The notes beneath the pieces were generated by a model. The model was not told the origin of the DNA. It worked only from the letters and a program-made list of their open reading frames with translations, and did no database searches. Shown one piece after another: positions 35,245 through 42,342 of a stretch of DNA of 62,892 nucleotides. The position numbers and the translations under genes were made by a program. This stretch comes from Romboutsia maritimum (GTDB taxonomy: Bacteria > Bacillota > Clostridia > Peptostreptococcales > Peptostreptococcaceae): assembly GCF_002251085.2 (NCBI RefSeq), contig NZ_NOJZ02000014.1, positions 1 through 62,892 on the forward strand. The letters are read 5' to 3'. Position 1 is the stretch's first letter. Each line of letters starts with the position of its first letter.

Positions 35245-35261
35245 GATTTGGAGTGAGAAAA

Positions 35262-35762
35262 TTGAAGTTTTCTAAGATAAAAGATAATGATATAGCAAAT
35301 GGAATAGGAATAACAATGTCGCTTTGGACACAAGGGTGTCCTCATCATTGTAAAGGATGTTTTAACTCAGAAACTTGGGATTTTAAGGGTGGAAAAGAGT
35401 TTACAAACAATGATTTACAATATATATTTGACAATATAGATAAAAATAATATTCAAAGAAACTTATCTGTTTTAGGAGGGGAGCCATTATGTTCCCAAAA
35501 TATTGATGGAGTAATAGATCTTTGTAAAGAATTTAAAAAAAATTATCCAGAAAAAATTATATATTTATGGACAGGATATGTTTTTGAACAGTTCAATGAG
35601 CTTCAAGTGGAAGTTTTAAAATATATAGATGTTCTTATAGATGGAAAATTCGAAGAAGAAAAGAGAAATTTATCTATTATGCTAAGAGGATCTTCAAATC
35701 AAAGAATTATAGATGTGAAAAATTCATTAATTAATAATAATGTAATAATTTATAAACTATGA
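35262..35762 (+). CDS. nrdG: Anaerobic ribonucleotide reductase activating protein
   Basis: 166 residues from TTG, eight bases after TTGGAG; the GTG at 35253 overlaps that site. Radical SAM enzyme with the CPHHCKGC motif (CX3CX2C) near residue 28 and the SAM-binding LSVLGGEPL near 70. It generates the glycyl radical on NrdD. It is 17 bases after nrdD and in the same operon. Confidence 0.93.
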   Translation: MKFSKIKDNDIANGIGITMSLWTQGCPHHCKGCFNSETWDFKGGKEFTNNDLQYIFDNIDKNNIQRNLSVLGGEPLCSQNIDGVIDLCKEFKKNYPEKIIYLWTGYVFEQFNELQVEVLKYIDVLIDGKFEEEKRNLSIMLRGSSNQRIIDVKNSLINNNVIIYKL

Positions 35763-35783
35763 TAAAATAAAATATTATATTTT

Positions 35784-35823
35784 ATATAGAGGAGAATGTG
35801 GACATTCTTCTCTATATATTTTT
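35784..35823 (+). terminator. Terminator of nrdDG
   Basis: ATATAGAGGAGAATGT and ACATTCTTCTCTATAT pair around GG, followed by ATTTTT. Confidence 0.85.
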
Positions 35824-35857
35824 AAGCAAAATAATTGACTAAAAGGAGATACTACTT

Positions 35858-36313
35858 ATGATAATAAATGTTAAAAAAACAAATGAAAATGCTACAATAC
35901 CAGTTTTTGCTCATCCAACTGATAGTGGATTTGACTTATTCACAGCTGAAGATGTAGTAGTTGAAGCAGGAAAAAAAGCAATTGCTAAAACAGGATTAAT
36001 ATTTGAGATACCAACTGGTTGGGGTATTCAAATAAAGAATAAATCAGGTATAACAGTAAAAGGTGTTCCAACAACTTCAGGAAAAAATGCAGATATAACA
36101 GTATATGAGGGAACTATAGATATGGATTATAGGGGTGAAGTTGGTATAATGTTAAAAAATGAAGAGGAATTTTCAATAACAATACCTAAACATACTAAGA
36201 TAGCTCAAGGTGTTTTAAGAAAAGTATATCACTGTACATTTAATGAAGTAAATGAAGTAAATGAAACAGTTAGAGGAGAAGGTGGATTTGGATCTACTGG
36301 AACTACAGTATAA
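35858..36313 (+). CDS. dut: dUTP diphosphatase
   Basis: 151 residues, ATG after AAAGGAG. Trimeric dUTPase motifs in order: AHPTDSGFDLF (motif 1), NKSGITVKG (motif 2), GTIDMDYRGEVG (motif 3, catalytic Asp), AQGVL (motif 4) and the C-terminal RGEGGFGSTG (motif 5, P-loop-like). It hydrolyses dUTP to dUMP, which fits its location after the ribonucleotide reductase genes, although a terminator separates them. Confidence 0.93.
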   Translation: MIINVKKTNENATIPVFAHPTDSGFDLFTAEDVVVEAGKKAIAKTGLIFEIPTGWGIQIKNKSGITVKGVPTTSGKNADITVYEGTIDMDYRGEVGIMLKNEEEFSITIPKHTKIAQGVLRKVYHCTFNEVNEVNETVRGEGGFGSTGTTV

Positions 36314-36335
36314 GAAATAATTAAAATTGATATAT

Positions 36336-36373
36336 AAGAGTAGAACCAAGTACTTGGAACTACTCTTTTTTAT
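36336..36373 (+). terminator. Terminator of dut
   Basis: AAGAGTAG..CCAAG and CTTGG..CTACTCTT pair with a symmetric AA/AA internal loop, followed by TTTTTATTT. Confidence 0.8.
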
Positions 36374-36455
36374 TTATACTGTATTTCTCAACCTATATCT
36401 GACTTTATAGCTATACTTATAAAAAATAACTATTTTACAATAAAATTGCCGAAAA

Positions 36456-36490
36456 GCCCCTCGCTTTAGCTATGGGAGATGAAAGGCAAG
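36456..36490 (+). repeat. Left-end subterminal hairpin of the IS element
   Basis: GCCCCTCGCTTTAGCTATGG folds into an imperfect hairpin. An outer TTGCC/GGCAA pairing encloses it. It is the expected TnpA recognition structure and resembles the right-end hairpin. Confidence 0.65.
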
Positions 36491-36527
36491 GTCTTAATAT
36501 TTCGAAATGTTATATAGGGTATTGAAA

Positions 36528-36570
36528 AATAACACTTGATAAGTTATATTAATACTTAGGAGGTGTTATT
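36528..36570 (+). promoter_or_regulatory. RNA hairpin covering the tnpA ribosome binding site
   Basis: AATAACAC (36528-36535) can pair with GTGTTATT (36563-36570), bracketing and partly including the AGGAGGT site (36558-36564). This would limit TnpA translation, as known for IS200. Confidence 0.45.
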
Positions 36571-36574
36571 TGTA

Positions 36575-36976
36575 ATGTATAAATCAAATAATAATATAGT
36601 TTATGACTGTAAATATCACGTTATATGGTGTCCTAAGTATAGAAAACCTGTATTAAAAGGTGATGTTGAAAAAATGTTAAAAGAAATATTGCCATTTAAA
36701 GCCGAAACTTTAGGAGCAGAAATAATTGAAATGGAAACTGACCTCGACCACGTTCATTTGTTAGTATCTTGCAACCCTCAATATGGTATTCATAAAGTTG
36801 TGAAAGGTTTAAAAGGATTTAGTTCAAGAGTTCTTAGAGAAAATTTTCCTCACCTAAAATCAACTATGCCTACTTTATGGACTAATAGTTATTTTGTTGG
36901 AACAGTTGGTTCAGTTAGCTTGGAAGCAGTCAAGCAATATATAGAAAATCAACAAGTTAGGACAAAGAAAAAATGA
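36575..36976 (+). CDS. tnpA: IS200/IS605 family Y1 transposase
   Basis: 133 residues from the ATG ten bases after AGGAGGT. HUH single-strand transposase: YHVIWCPKYRKPVL at the N-terminus, the metal-binding HUH motif in DHVHLLVS (His59, His61), and the nucleophile Tyr122 in AVKQYIENQ. Length and all key residues are intact, so it should be active. Its end overlaps tnpB by four bases. Confidence 0.93.
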   Translation: MYKSNNNIVYDCKYHVIWCPKYRKPVLKGDVEKMLKEILPFKAETLGAEIIEMETDLDHVHLLVSCNPQYGIHKVVKGLKGFSSRVLRENFPHLKSTMPTLWTNSYFVGTVGSVSLEAVKQYIENQQVRTKKK

Positions 36977-38136
36977 TAAAAACACATAGAGTAAAATTAA
37001 ACCTAACAAAACCACAATTTGAATTAGTAAGAGAAAAGCAAATGGAATCAGCTAATTGTTGGAATCACATAGTTAGCTTGTCAAAAGAATACTATTTTGA
37101 ACATAAACAATGGATTAAAAAGAATGATATACAGAAGTTAATCAAAGGTAAATATAATCTACATAGTCAAACTATTCAAGCTATATCAGACAAGTTTGAT
37201 GCTAATAGAAAGACTATTTCAGAGTTAAGAAAGAAAGGTAACACTAAAGCAAAATATCCATATAAGACTAAGAAGTTTTATATAATACCTTTTAAGGCTA
37301 GTGCAATAAATACTAATGCTAAAGGTAATCTAAAACTATCAATGTCTAAAGGTAGATACTTAGAGTTAGACTTCTATATACCAAATATAAAAACTGCCGA
37401 AATAGTTTGGAGAAATGGTTATTATTTATATTATACATTTGATAATGGATTAGATGGAATTGTAGCCGAAGGCACTAACACCATAGGTGTTGATATGGGT
37501 GAAATACATTCAATAGCATCAGTAACAAATGAAGGTGCAGGGCTTATACTCTCTAATCGAGAAGGTAGAAGTATTAAACAATTTAGAAATAAGATGTATG
37601 CATATATATCTAAAAGACTAAGTAGATGCAAAAAAGGCAGTAGGCAATCAAAGAAGTTATGGAAATTAAAGAATAAGATAAGAAGTAAAACCGATAATCA
37701 ATTAATGAATTTATATCATCAAACAACTAGAAAATTTATAGACTTTTGTGTAGAGCAAAAGGTCTGTGAAATAATTCTTGGCGATATAAAAGGAATTGAA
37801 AAAGATACTAAGAAAAAGAAAAGATTAAATAGAGTTAATAGGCAGAAAATATCTCAAATGGAGTATGGTAGAATTAAAGACTATATAAAATATAAAGCAA
37901 AAGAGCAAGGTATCGAAGTAAAAATGGTTAAAGAACATTTCACTTCCCAAACTTGCCCAAAGTGTTCTAAAAAACACAAACCAACAGGAAGAAATTATAG
38001 TTGCACTTGTGGTTATGAAACTCATAGAGATATAGTTGGAGCATGGAATATTCTAAATAAAAAACATAAATATGATTTAGTAGACTTTAGAATAAACCAC
38101 AAGCAACCAATTAATTTAAAAGTATCTACCGTTTAA
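36973..38136 (+). CDS. tnpB: TnpB RNA-guided nuclease of IS200/IS605 element
   Basis: 387 residues, ATG overlapping tnpA. RuvC-like parts: IGVDMGEIHS with Asp174 (RuvC-I), LGDIKGIEK at 269-277 (RuvC-II position), and HRDIVGAWNIL with Asp353 (RuvC-III). The zinc finger is CPKC (328/331) with CTC (344/346). The RuvC-II strand reads LGD where most TnpB proteins have the catalytic Glu (xED). A nearby Glu297 in SQMEYGRI might substitute, as reported for TnpB variants with rearranged active sites. So nuclease activity is probable but not assured. Confidence 0.88.
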   Translation: MIKTHRVKLNLTKPQFELVREKQMESANCWNHIVSLSKEYYFEHKQWIKKNDIQKLIKGKYNLHSQTIQAISDKFDANRKTISELRKKGNTKAKYPYKTKKFYIIPFKASAINTNAKGNLKLSMSKGRYLELDFYIPNIKTAEIVWRNGYYLYYTFDNGLDGIVAEGTNTIGVDMGEIHSIASVTNEGAGLILSNREGRSIKQFRNKMYAYISKRLSRCKKGSRQSKKLWKLKNKIRSKTDNQLMNLYHQTTRKFIDFCVEQKVCEIILGDIKGIEKDTKKKKRLNRVNRQKISQMEYGRIKDYIKYKAKEQGIEVKMVKEHFTSQTCPKCSKKHKPTGRNYSCTCGYETHRDIVGAWNILNKKHKYDLVDFRINHKQPINLKVSTV

Positions 38137-38263
38137 GGTAGTAGTGGCGAAGACACCGTCCATGTAGCTTGGCTTTGTAACCACCTCTGTTGTACTGTTT
38201 AAGTATGAATAAGTGAGTTAGCCACCAAGAATCCCCTAGATTTATCTATGGGGAGTGTGTCAA
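38137..38263 (+). ncRNA. Predicted omega/reRNA region at the IS right end
   Basis: TnpB guide RNAs derive from the end of tnpB and the right end. The 127 bases here are conserved-looking, contain GTGGCGAAGACACCGTCCAT (a pairing GGTG/CACC-rich region) and the right-end hairpin, and end at TCAA. The predicted guide is the flanking sequence from 38264. Boundaries are inferred. Confidence 0.5.
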
Positions 38264-38787
38264 CATAAGTTAAAAAATAGGAAACAAATGCGTATTCTTC
38301 TAAGGTGATTGGTAAAAATAAAATAGAATAAATTATTTTTTAGAAATTATGAGGATATAATATTAGAAGAAAAAAATTATCAATAACCATAGTAAAAATT
38401 AAGAAAAAACAATCTATGGAGAATTATAAAAATGTGATATCTGTAATAGTGAAAATATTAAAGTATTAGGAAAAAAAGACGAAAATAACTTATAGAGGGA
38501 AGAAAAAGAAAAACATTATTAGAATAATGATTAATAAATATGAAAATAGTATAATTAGTAAGGATTTAATGCAAACGTTTAACTTAATTAGATATTAAAG
38601 AGTTTTAATATTAAAAAAATAAAAACCTAAATTTTTTATAAATATAGGTTATGTATTTTTGATTGATTTTTAAAATTTAGGGTATAAGTAAAATAAAGTG
38701 AAAAGAATTTTTCACAGTTAAAATAAAAAGTATTTGTATTCTGTGAATTTTATAAAATATAAAAATTTAATCAACGAGGTGGGTCAT
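38264..38787. other. AT-rich intergenic region without recognised gene
   Basis: No frame with a ribosome binding site was found. A 20-codon fragment near 38432 (KCDICNSENIKVLGKK) looks like a zinc-finger tail but is closed by stops. AACCTA/TAGGTT near 38624-38650 could be a weak hairpin. Confidence 0.4.
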
Positions 38788-39420
38788 ATGAAAAACTTAA
38801 AAGAAAGCTTAAATAATTTAGTAGGAGAATTATCAGGAATTTTAAACACAATGTTAGTATCAGAAAGAATAAATAGTCAAAGATGTGTAGCAAAAGATAT
38901 AGACACTACAAAGACTATTATAAATCATAAGGATGAAACAGAAGAATTTACTCAAAATGATTTAAATTCAATAGGTAAAGAGTTAGAAGTATTGACAACA
39001 GAAATAAAGGGTATAGCAAATGAAATGCTAGTATCAGAAAGAATCAACAGTCAAAGATGTATAGCAAAGGATATAGATACTACAAAAACTATATTTGATT
39101 CAAGTGATGAAAATAAAGAATTTACTAAAGAAGATATAAAAGAATTAACTGAAGAAGTTAAAGGTATCGTAGGTGAAATGCTAGTATCAGAAAGAATAAA
39201 TAGCCAAAGATGTGTAGCAAAAGATATAGATACTACAAAAACTATATTTGACAATAATGATAAATCAGAAGAAGTTAATAAATCTGATATAGAAAATATT
39301 ATTAAAGAATTAAAAGATTTAGTTAAAATGATGCTAGTATCAGAAAGAGTAAATAGTCAAAGATGCGTAACAAAAGATATAGATACTACAAAAACTATAT
39401 TTGATAAAAATAATAAATAA
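38788..39420 (+). CDS. Protein with four near-identical MLVSERxNSQRC repeats, function unknown
   Basis: 210 residues from the ATG after GAGGTGGG; an upstream in-frame start at 38734 has no site. The motif MLVSERINSQRC, continued by VAKDIDTTKTI, occurs at residues 22, 80, 131 and 182 (spacing 58, 51, 51) with only I/V and A/T changes. The linkers between repeats are acidic, helical and much less conserved (DxxKEL..EVKGI). Each repeat has the only cysteine of its unit. No signal peptide or membrane segment. I do not recognise the family. The strict conservation of the 23-residue block over variable linkers implies it binds a partner or is modified four times per chain. Confidence 0.75.
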   Translation: MKNLKESLNNLVGELSGILNTMLVSERINSQRCVAKDIDTTKTIINHKDETEEFTQNDLNSIGKELEVLTTEIKGIANEMLVSERINSQRCIAKDIDTTKTIFDSSDENKEFTKEDIKELTEEVKGIVGEMLVSERINSQRCVAKDIDTTKTIFDNNDKSEEVNKSDIENIIKELKDLVKMMLVSERVNSQRCVTKDIDTTKTIFDKNNK

Positions 39421-39566
39421 CATTATATAGTTAAATAGTTTTATAAATGTTTCTTTTGGACTTGCTAAATAAAATTATATAAAAACAATTTGAATTAATC
39501 TGATATATATAATAATATTGTTGTATAGAAAAATTAATTCAAAAATAAATGATAAGGTGTGTCTAA

Positions 39567-40730
39567 ATGGAAGATTTAAAAAAAGCAATTAATGAAATAG
39601 TGCAACAAGATATTATAAAAGTAGTTATTAGTAATAAAAAGAATAAAGAAATAGAATACAATAAAATAGTATTTCTTTTAAAAGAAAAAAATAGCAATCA
39701 ATATTATCAAATAGAAAAATATACTGATAAGCAGGTTTTTCATGAAAATATTGAAGAAGATGCTTTGGGTGAAAAAATATTAGAATTTATGTATTCTGAC
39801 TATAAACAAGCATCAGCATGGTCGAATACGACTACATTTGACTTAAAAGTATCTAAAAAAGGGAAAGTCTTTTTAGGTAAAAAGAAAGATGACAATATAA
39901 AACTTGTTAACAAAGAACATAACAAGGAAAAAAATTACATACTTAAAGAAGGAATGTTAATTCAGCCTCTTATTGATTTGGGAGTATTTACAAAAGAAGG
40001 CAAAGTAGTTAACTCTAAGTATGATAAATACAAGCAAATTAATAGATTTGTAGAAATTATTGATGATGAGATTAAGAAAAATGATTTTAAAGAACTTACT
40101 ATTTTAGATTTTGGTTGTGGAAAATCTTATTTAACATTTGTATTATATTATTATTTTGTAGAAATAAAAAAAATAAATGTAAAAATGATAGGATTAGACT
40201 TAAAGGAAGATGTCATTAAAAAATGTAATGAGATAGCTAAAAGATATAATTATGAAAATTTACATTTTGAACTTGGAGATATAAATGGATTTAAATATAA
40301 CAATAAGGTTGATATGGTAATTACATTACATGCTTGCGATACAGCAACGGATTATGCTTTGTATAATGCAATTAAATGGAACAGTAAAATGATATTTTCA
40401 GTACCTTGTTGTCAACATGAGTTTAATCATCAGATGACATCTGAATCTTTATCTATATTAACTAAGTATGGAATTATAAAAGAAAGAGTAGCAGCTCTTA
40501 TGACTGATGCTGTGAGAGCTAATCTATTAGAGAGTGTAGGATATAAGACTCAACTTTTAGAATTTATAGATATAGCTCATTCTCCTAAGAATATACTAAT
40601 TAGAGCATCAAAATCTAATATATCTAGTGATAAAAGGGAAAAGTCTTTAAATGAGGCTAATAATTTAATTAATGAATTTGACTTTAATCCAACTCTATAT
40701 AATTTATTAAAAAAAGATAATTTAATCTAA
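39567..40730 (+). CDS. SAM-dependent methyltransferase
   Basis: 387 residues, ATG after AAGGTGTG. The N-terminal ~150 residues are a separate domain, and the C-terminal ~230 residues form a Rossmann methyltransferase: LDFGCGKSYLTF (SAM motif I) near 183, IGLDLKED (acidic loop) near 212, LHACDTATD near 257, and the unusual SVPCCQHEFNHQ near 280. The CCQHE motif is typical of a conserved family also found in eukaryotes (methyltransferase 'domain 32' type) acting probably on RNA. The substrate is not certain. It does not share an obvious operon with its neighbours. Confidence 0.75.
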   Translation: MEDLKKAINEIVQQDIIKVVISNKKNKEIEYNKIVFLLKEKNSNQYYQIEKYTDKQVFHENIEEDALGEKILEFMYSDYKQASAWSNTTTFDLKVSKKGKVFLGKKKDDNIKLVNKEHNKEKNYILKEGMLIQPLIDLGVFTKEGKVVNSKYDKYKQINRFVEIIDDEIKKNDFKELTILDFGCGKSYLTFVLYYYFVEIKKINVKMIGLDLKEDVIKKCNEIAKRYNYENLHFELGDINGFKYNNKVDMVITLHACDTATDYALYNAIKWNSKMIFSVPCCQHEFNHQMTSESLSILTKYGIIKERVAALMTDAVRANLLESVGYKTQLLEFIDIAHSPKNILIRASKSNISSDKREKSLNEANNLINEFDFNPTLYNLLKKDNLI

Positions 40731-40743
40731 TTAAAATATTATA

Positions 40744-40793
40744 AAAAAATAGAAATGCCAGATAATTTATCATAGGCATTTCTATTTTTTTTA
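40744..40793. terminator. Bidirectional terminator
   Basis: AAAAAATAGAAATGCC and GGCATTTCTATTTTTT pair perfectly with T-runs on both strands, serving the methyltransferase gene and the converging rpsD-like gene. Confidence 0.9.
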
Positions 40794-40801
40794 GAAATTT
40801 T

Positions 40802-41401
40802 TTATTTAAGTTTTGAATAGAATTCAACAACTAAAATATCATCAATTTCGATTGGAACTTCAAATCTTTCAGGTTGTCTTATAAGAGAGCCTGATAAATT
40901 TGTTATATTTTTTTCTAAATAAGGGTAAGTACTAGTTGTATTAACAATAAAGTTTTCTTTAAATAATTTATTTTGTTGAGATTTTTCTCTTAATGAAATT
41001 ACCTCACCTATTGAAACATTGTAAGAAGGAATATCTACTTTTTTATTATCAACTAAAATATGCCCATGTACTACCATTTGACGAGCTTGTCTTATAGATG
41101 AAGCAAAACCTAACCTATAAACTAAATTATCTAATCTACACTCTAGCATCTCTACTAAAGCAGTCCCTGTTGAAGATTTAGATTTAGTTGCCTTCTTAAC
41201 GTAATTAGCAAATTGCTTTTCTAGTACTCCGTAATATGCTTTTAATCTTTGTTTTTCTAATAACTGAGTCCCATAAGGGGATAGTTTTTTTTCATCTCGA
41301 GCAATCCCTTTAGCAGCTCTATCCATTGCTTTTGGATGTCCACATACATTTAATCCTAATCTTCTACATTTTTTAAATCTAGGTCCCATCATTTTTGCCA
41401 T
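40802..41401 (-). CDS. rpsD: 30S ribosomal protein S4 paralogue without zinc-ribbon cysteines
   Basis: 199 residues, ATG after AAGGAGAT; three codons upstream of it are in frame but unsupported. S4 domain [17 protein letters not shown] and [21 protein letters not shown] at ~95-140 bind 16S rRNA. The N-terminus [20 protein letters not shown] has only two cysteines where zinc-binding S4 proteins have four. It lies alone, outside any ribosomal protein operon, with a Fur-family box ~90 bases upstream. That context suggests an alternative S4 made under metal limitation. The zinc-sparing role is an inference. Confidence 0.85.
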   Translation of the reverse strand: MAKMMGPRFKKCRRLGLNVCGHPKAMDRAAKGIARDEKKLSPYGTQLLEKQRLKAYYGVLEKQFANYVKKATKSKSSTGTALVEMLECRLDNLVYRLGFASSIRQARQMVVHGHILVDNKKVDIPSYNVSIGEVISLREKSQQNKLFKENFIVNTTSTYPYLEKNITNLSGSLIRQPERFEVPIEIDDILVVEFYSKLK

Positions 41402-41476
41402 AATTATCATCTCCTTAAAAATCTTTAGAAATTGCCGCGATAATTTAAAGCCTAAAAATAATATATCATAAAAAAA

Positions 41477-41506
41477 AATAAATGTAAATGAAATTCATTA
41501 TCAAAA
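41477..41506. repeat. 30-bp exact repeat, copy 1
   Basis: Identical to 41780-41809. It includes the 15-bp metal-regulator box at 41489-41503. Confidence 0.85.
41489..41503 (-). promoter_or_regulatory. Fur-family (Fur/Zur) box upstream of the S4 paralogue
   Basis: On the minus strand TGATAATGAATTTCA matches TGATAATnATTATCA at 12 of 14 defined positions. It lies 88-102 bases before the S4 start. Confidence 0.55.
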
Positions 41507-41511
41507 AAATA

Positions 41512-41550
41512 AAAAATCACGATATGACAACTTTATCGTGATTTTTATGT
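41512..41550. terminator. Hairpin, terminator-like on the minus strand
   Basis: AAAAATCACGAT pairs with ATCGTGATTTTT (41535-41546). T-runs occur on both sides. There is no clear gene it would end, so it may define a short transcript from the region 41550-41780, in which no coding gene is seen. Confidence 0.55.
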
Positions 41551-41779
41551 AAAATTGAGTGTAATTTAAAATTAACAAACATCTTTATTATCATAAAGTT
41601 GCGTTAACTAATGGCAAGAATAAGAGCATCAATAATAAAATTTAATTTAAATAATATATCCTTTGAAAAATATTATATTTTCGTGGTGTAAAGTGGTTTT
41701 ATATTATTTTGAATATATTAAAATTAGGTTAAATTATTTGCCTTAATTCTAACTTTAAATATAATATAACATAATTTTG

Positions 41780-41809
41780 AATAAATGTAAATGAAATTCA
41801 TTATCAAAA
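41780..41809. repeat. 30-bp exact repeat, copy 2
   Basis: Identical to 41477-41506. It lies ~95 bases upstream of the 41902 gene. Confidence 0.85.
41792..41806 (+). promoter_or_regulatory. Fur-family box upstream of the 41902 gene
   Basis: TGAAATTCATTATCA, the same 15-mer as at 41489, in a promoter-proximal position for the small gene at 41902. Confidence 0.5.
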
Positions 41810-41901
41810 TAATATTTTATAACTAACTCATAGATATTATTTGAATGGGAAGTATATTTATATAATAAAAATATAATATTTAATTAAGAGGTGATTAAAA
41901 A

Positions 41902-42114
41902 ATGAAGGATAATTCATCTTCAGGAGATACAAATAATTTAGTAAAGCAATTTTTATACAGTGAAAGTGAAAATACTAATACAGATAAATCAGAGGTATTA
42001 GAAATAGATGCAAATGGAAATAAGCATTTAGAAAATAAAGCTGGAGCAGGACCGAATATAAGAAATAAAATAAATGATCATTATCAATCTGAAGGAGTAA
42101 ATAAAATTAAATAA
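41902..42114 (+). CDS. Small hydrophilic protein of unknown function
   Basis: 70 residues, ATG after AAGAGGTG. It is polar and probably disordered (Ser, Asn, Glu and Lys rich; no Cys, no membrane segment), with ANGNKHLENKAGAGPNIRNK as the only distinctive stretch. The ribosome binding site, the terminator at 42122 and the upstream Fur-family box support a real gene. It is not recognised. If the box is functional, it is a metal-limitation response protein. Confidence 0.5.
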   Translation: MKDNSSSGDTNNLVKQFLYSESENTNTDKSEVLEIDANGNKHLENKAGAGPNIRNKINDHYQSEGVNKIK

Positions 42115-42121
42115 TTTAAAG

Positions 42122-42170
42122 ATAACCCGTTTAAAAGTATAATAATTTATTTTTAGATGGGTTATTTTAA
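42122..42170 (+). terminator. Terminator after the 41902 gene
   Basis: ATAACCCGTTTAAAA pairs with TTTTAGATGGGTTAT through two G-U wobbles, then TTTAATT. Confidence 0.65.
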
Positions 42171-42342
42171 TTCTATAAAAAATAAAATAGAAAAATACAG
42201 AGATATAAATTAGTTGATTTATATATAATTAATATTAAAGTTGTTGACGATTACCGATTTTATATCTAATCTAAATTATACAAGGGTAAATTTAAATAAA
42301 ATATATAGTAGAATTCTAACAATATTAAAATGGGGGAACTTT

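Larger units (their letters stand above)
36439..38263 (+). mobile_element. IS608-like IS200/IS605 family insertion sequence, apparently intact
   Basis: The element carries tnpA and tnpB in the same orientation. Its left end follows TTAC (36435-36438), with a hairpin ~18 bases in (CCCCTCGCTTTAGCTATGGG region, 36457-36477). Its right end has the closely related hairpin CCCCTAGATTTATCTATGGGG (38233-38253, given here as positions and sequence pattern) and ends at TCAA (38260-38263). TTAC as target and TCAA as right cleavage site are the IS608 arrangement. No gene appears to be interrupted. Confidence 0.8.

Noticed and set aside
38410..38490. Zinc-finger-like peptide KCDICNSENIKVLGKK
   Set aside because: Only ~22 codons between stops and no start or ribosome binding site; too short to call.
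38850..39410. Regular DNA repeats resembling a CRISPR array
   Set aside because: Repeats are ~150-175 bp apart, in frame, with synonymous changes and helical linkers; they are coding repeats of one protein.
41611..41691. 26-codon frame MARIRASIIKFNLNN between the 30-bp repeats
   Set aside because: Lacks a ribosome binding site and recognisable features.
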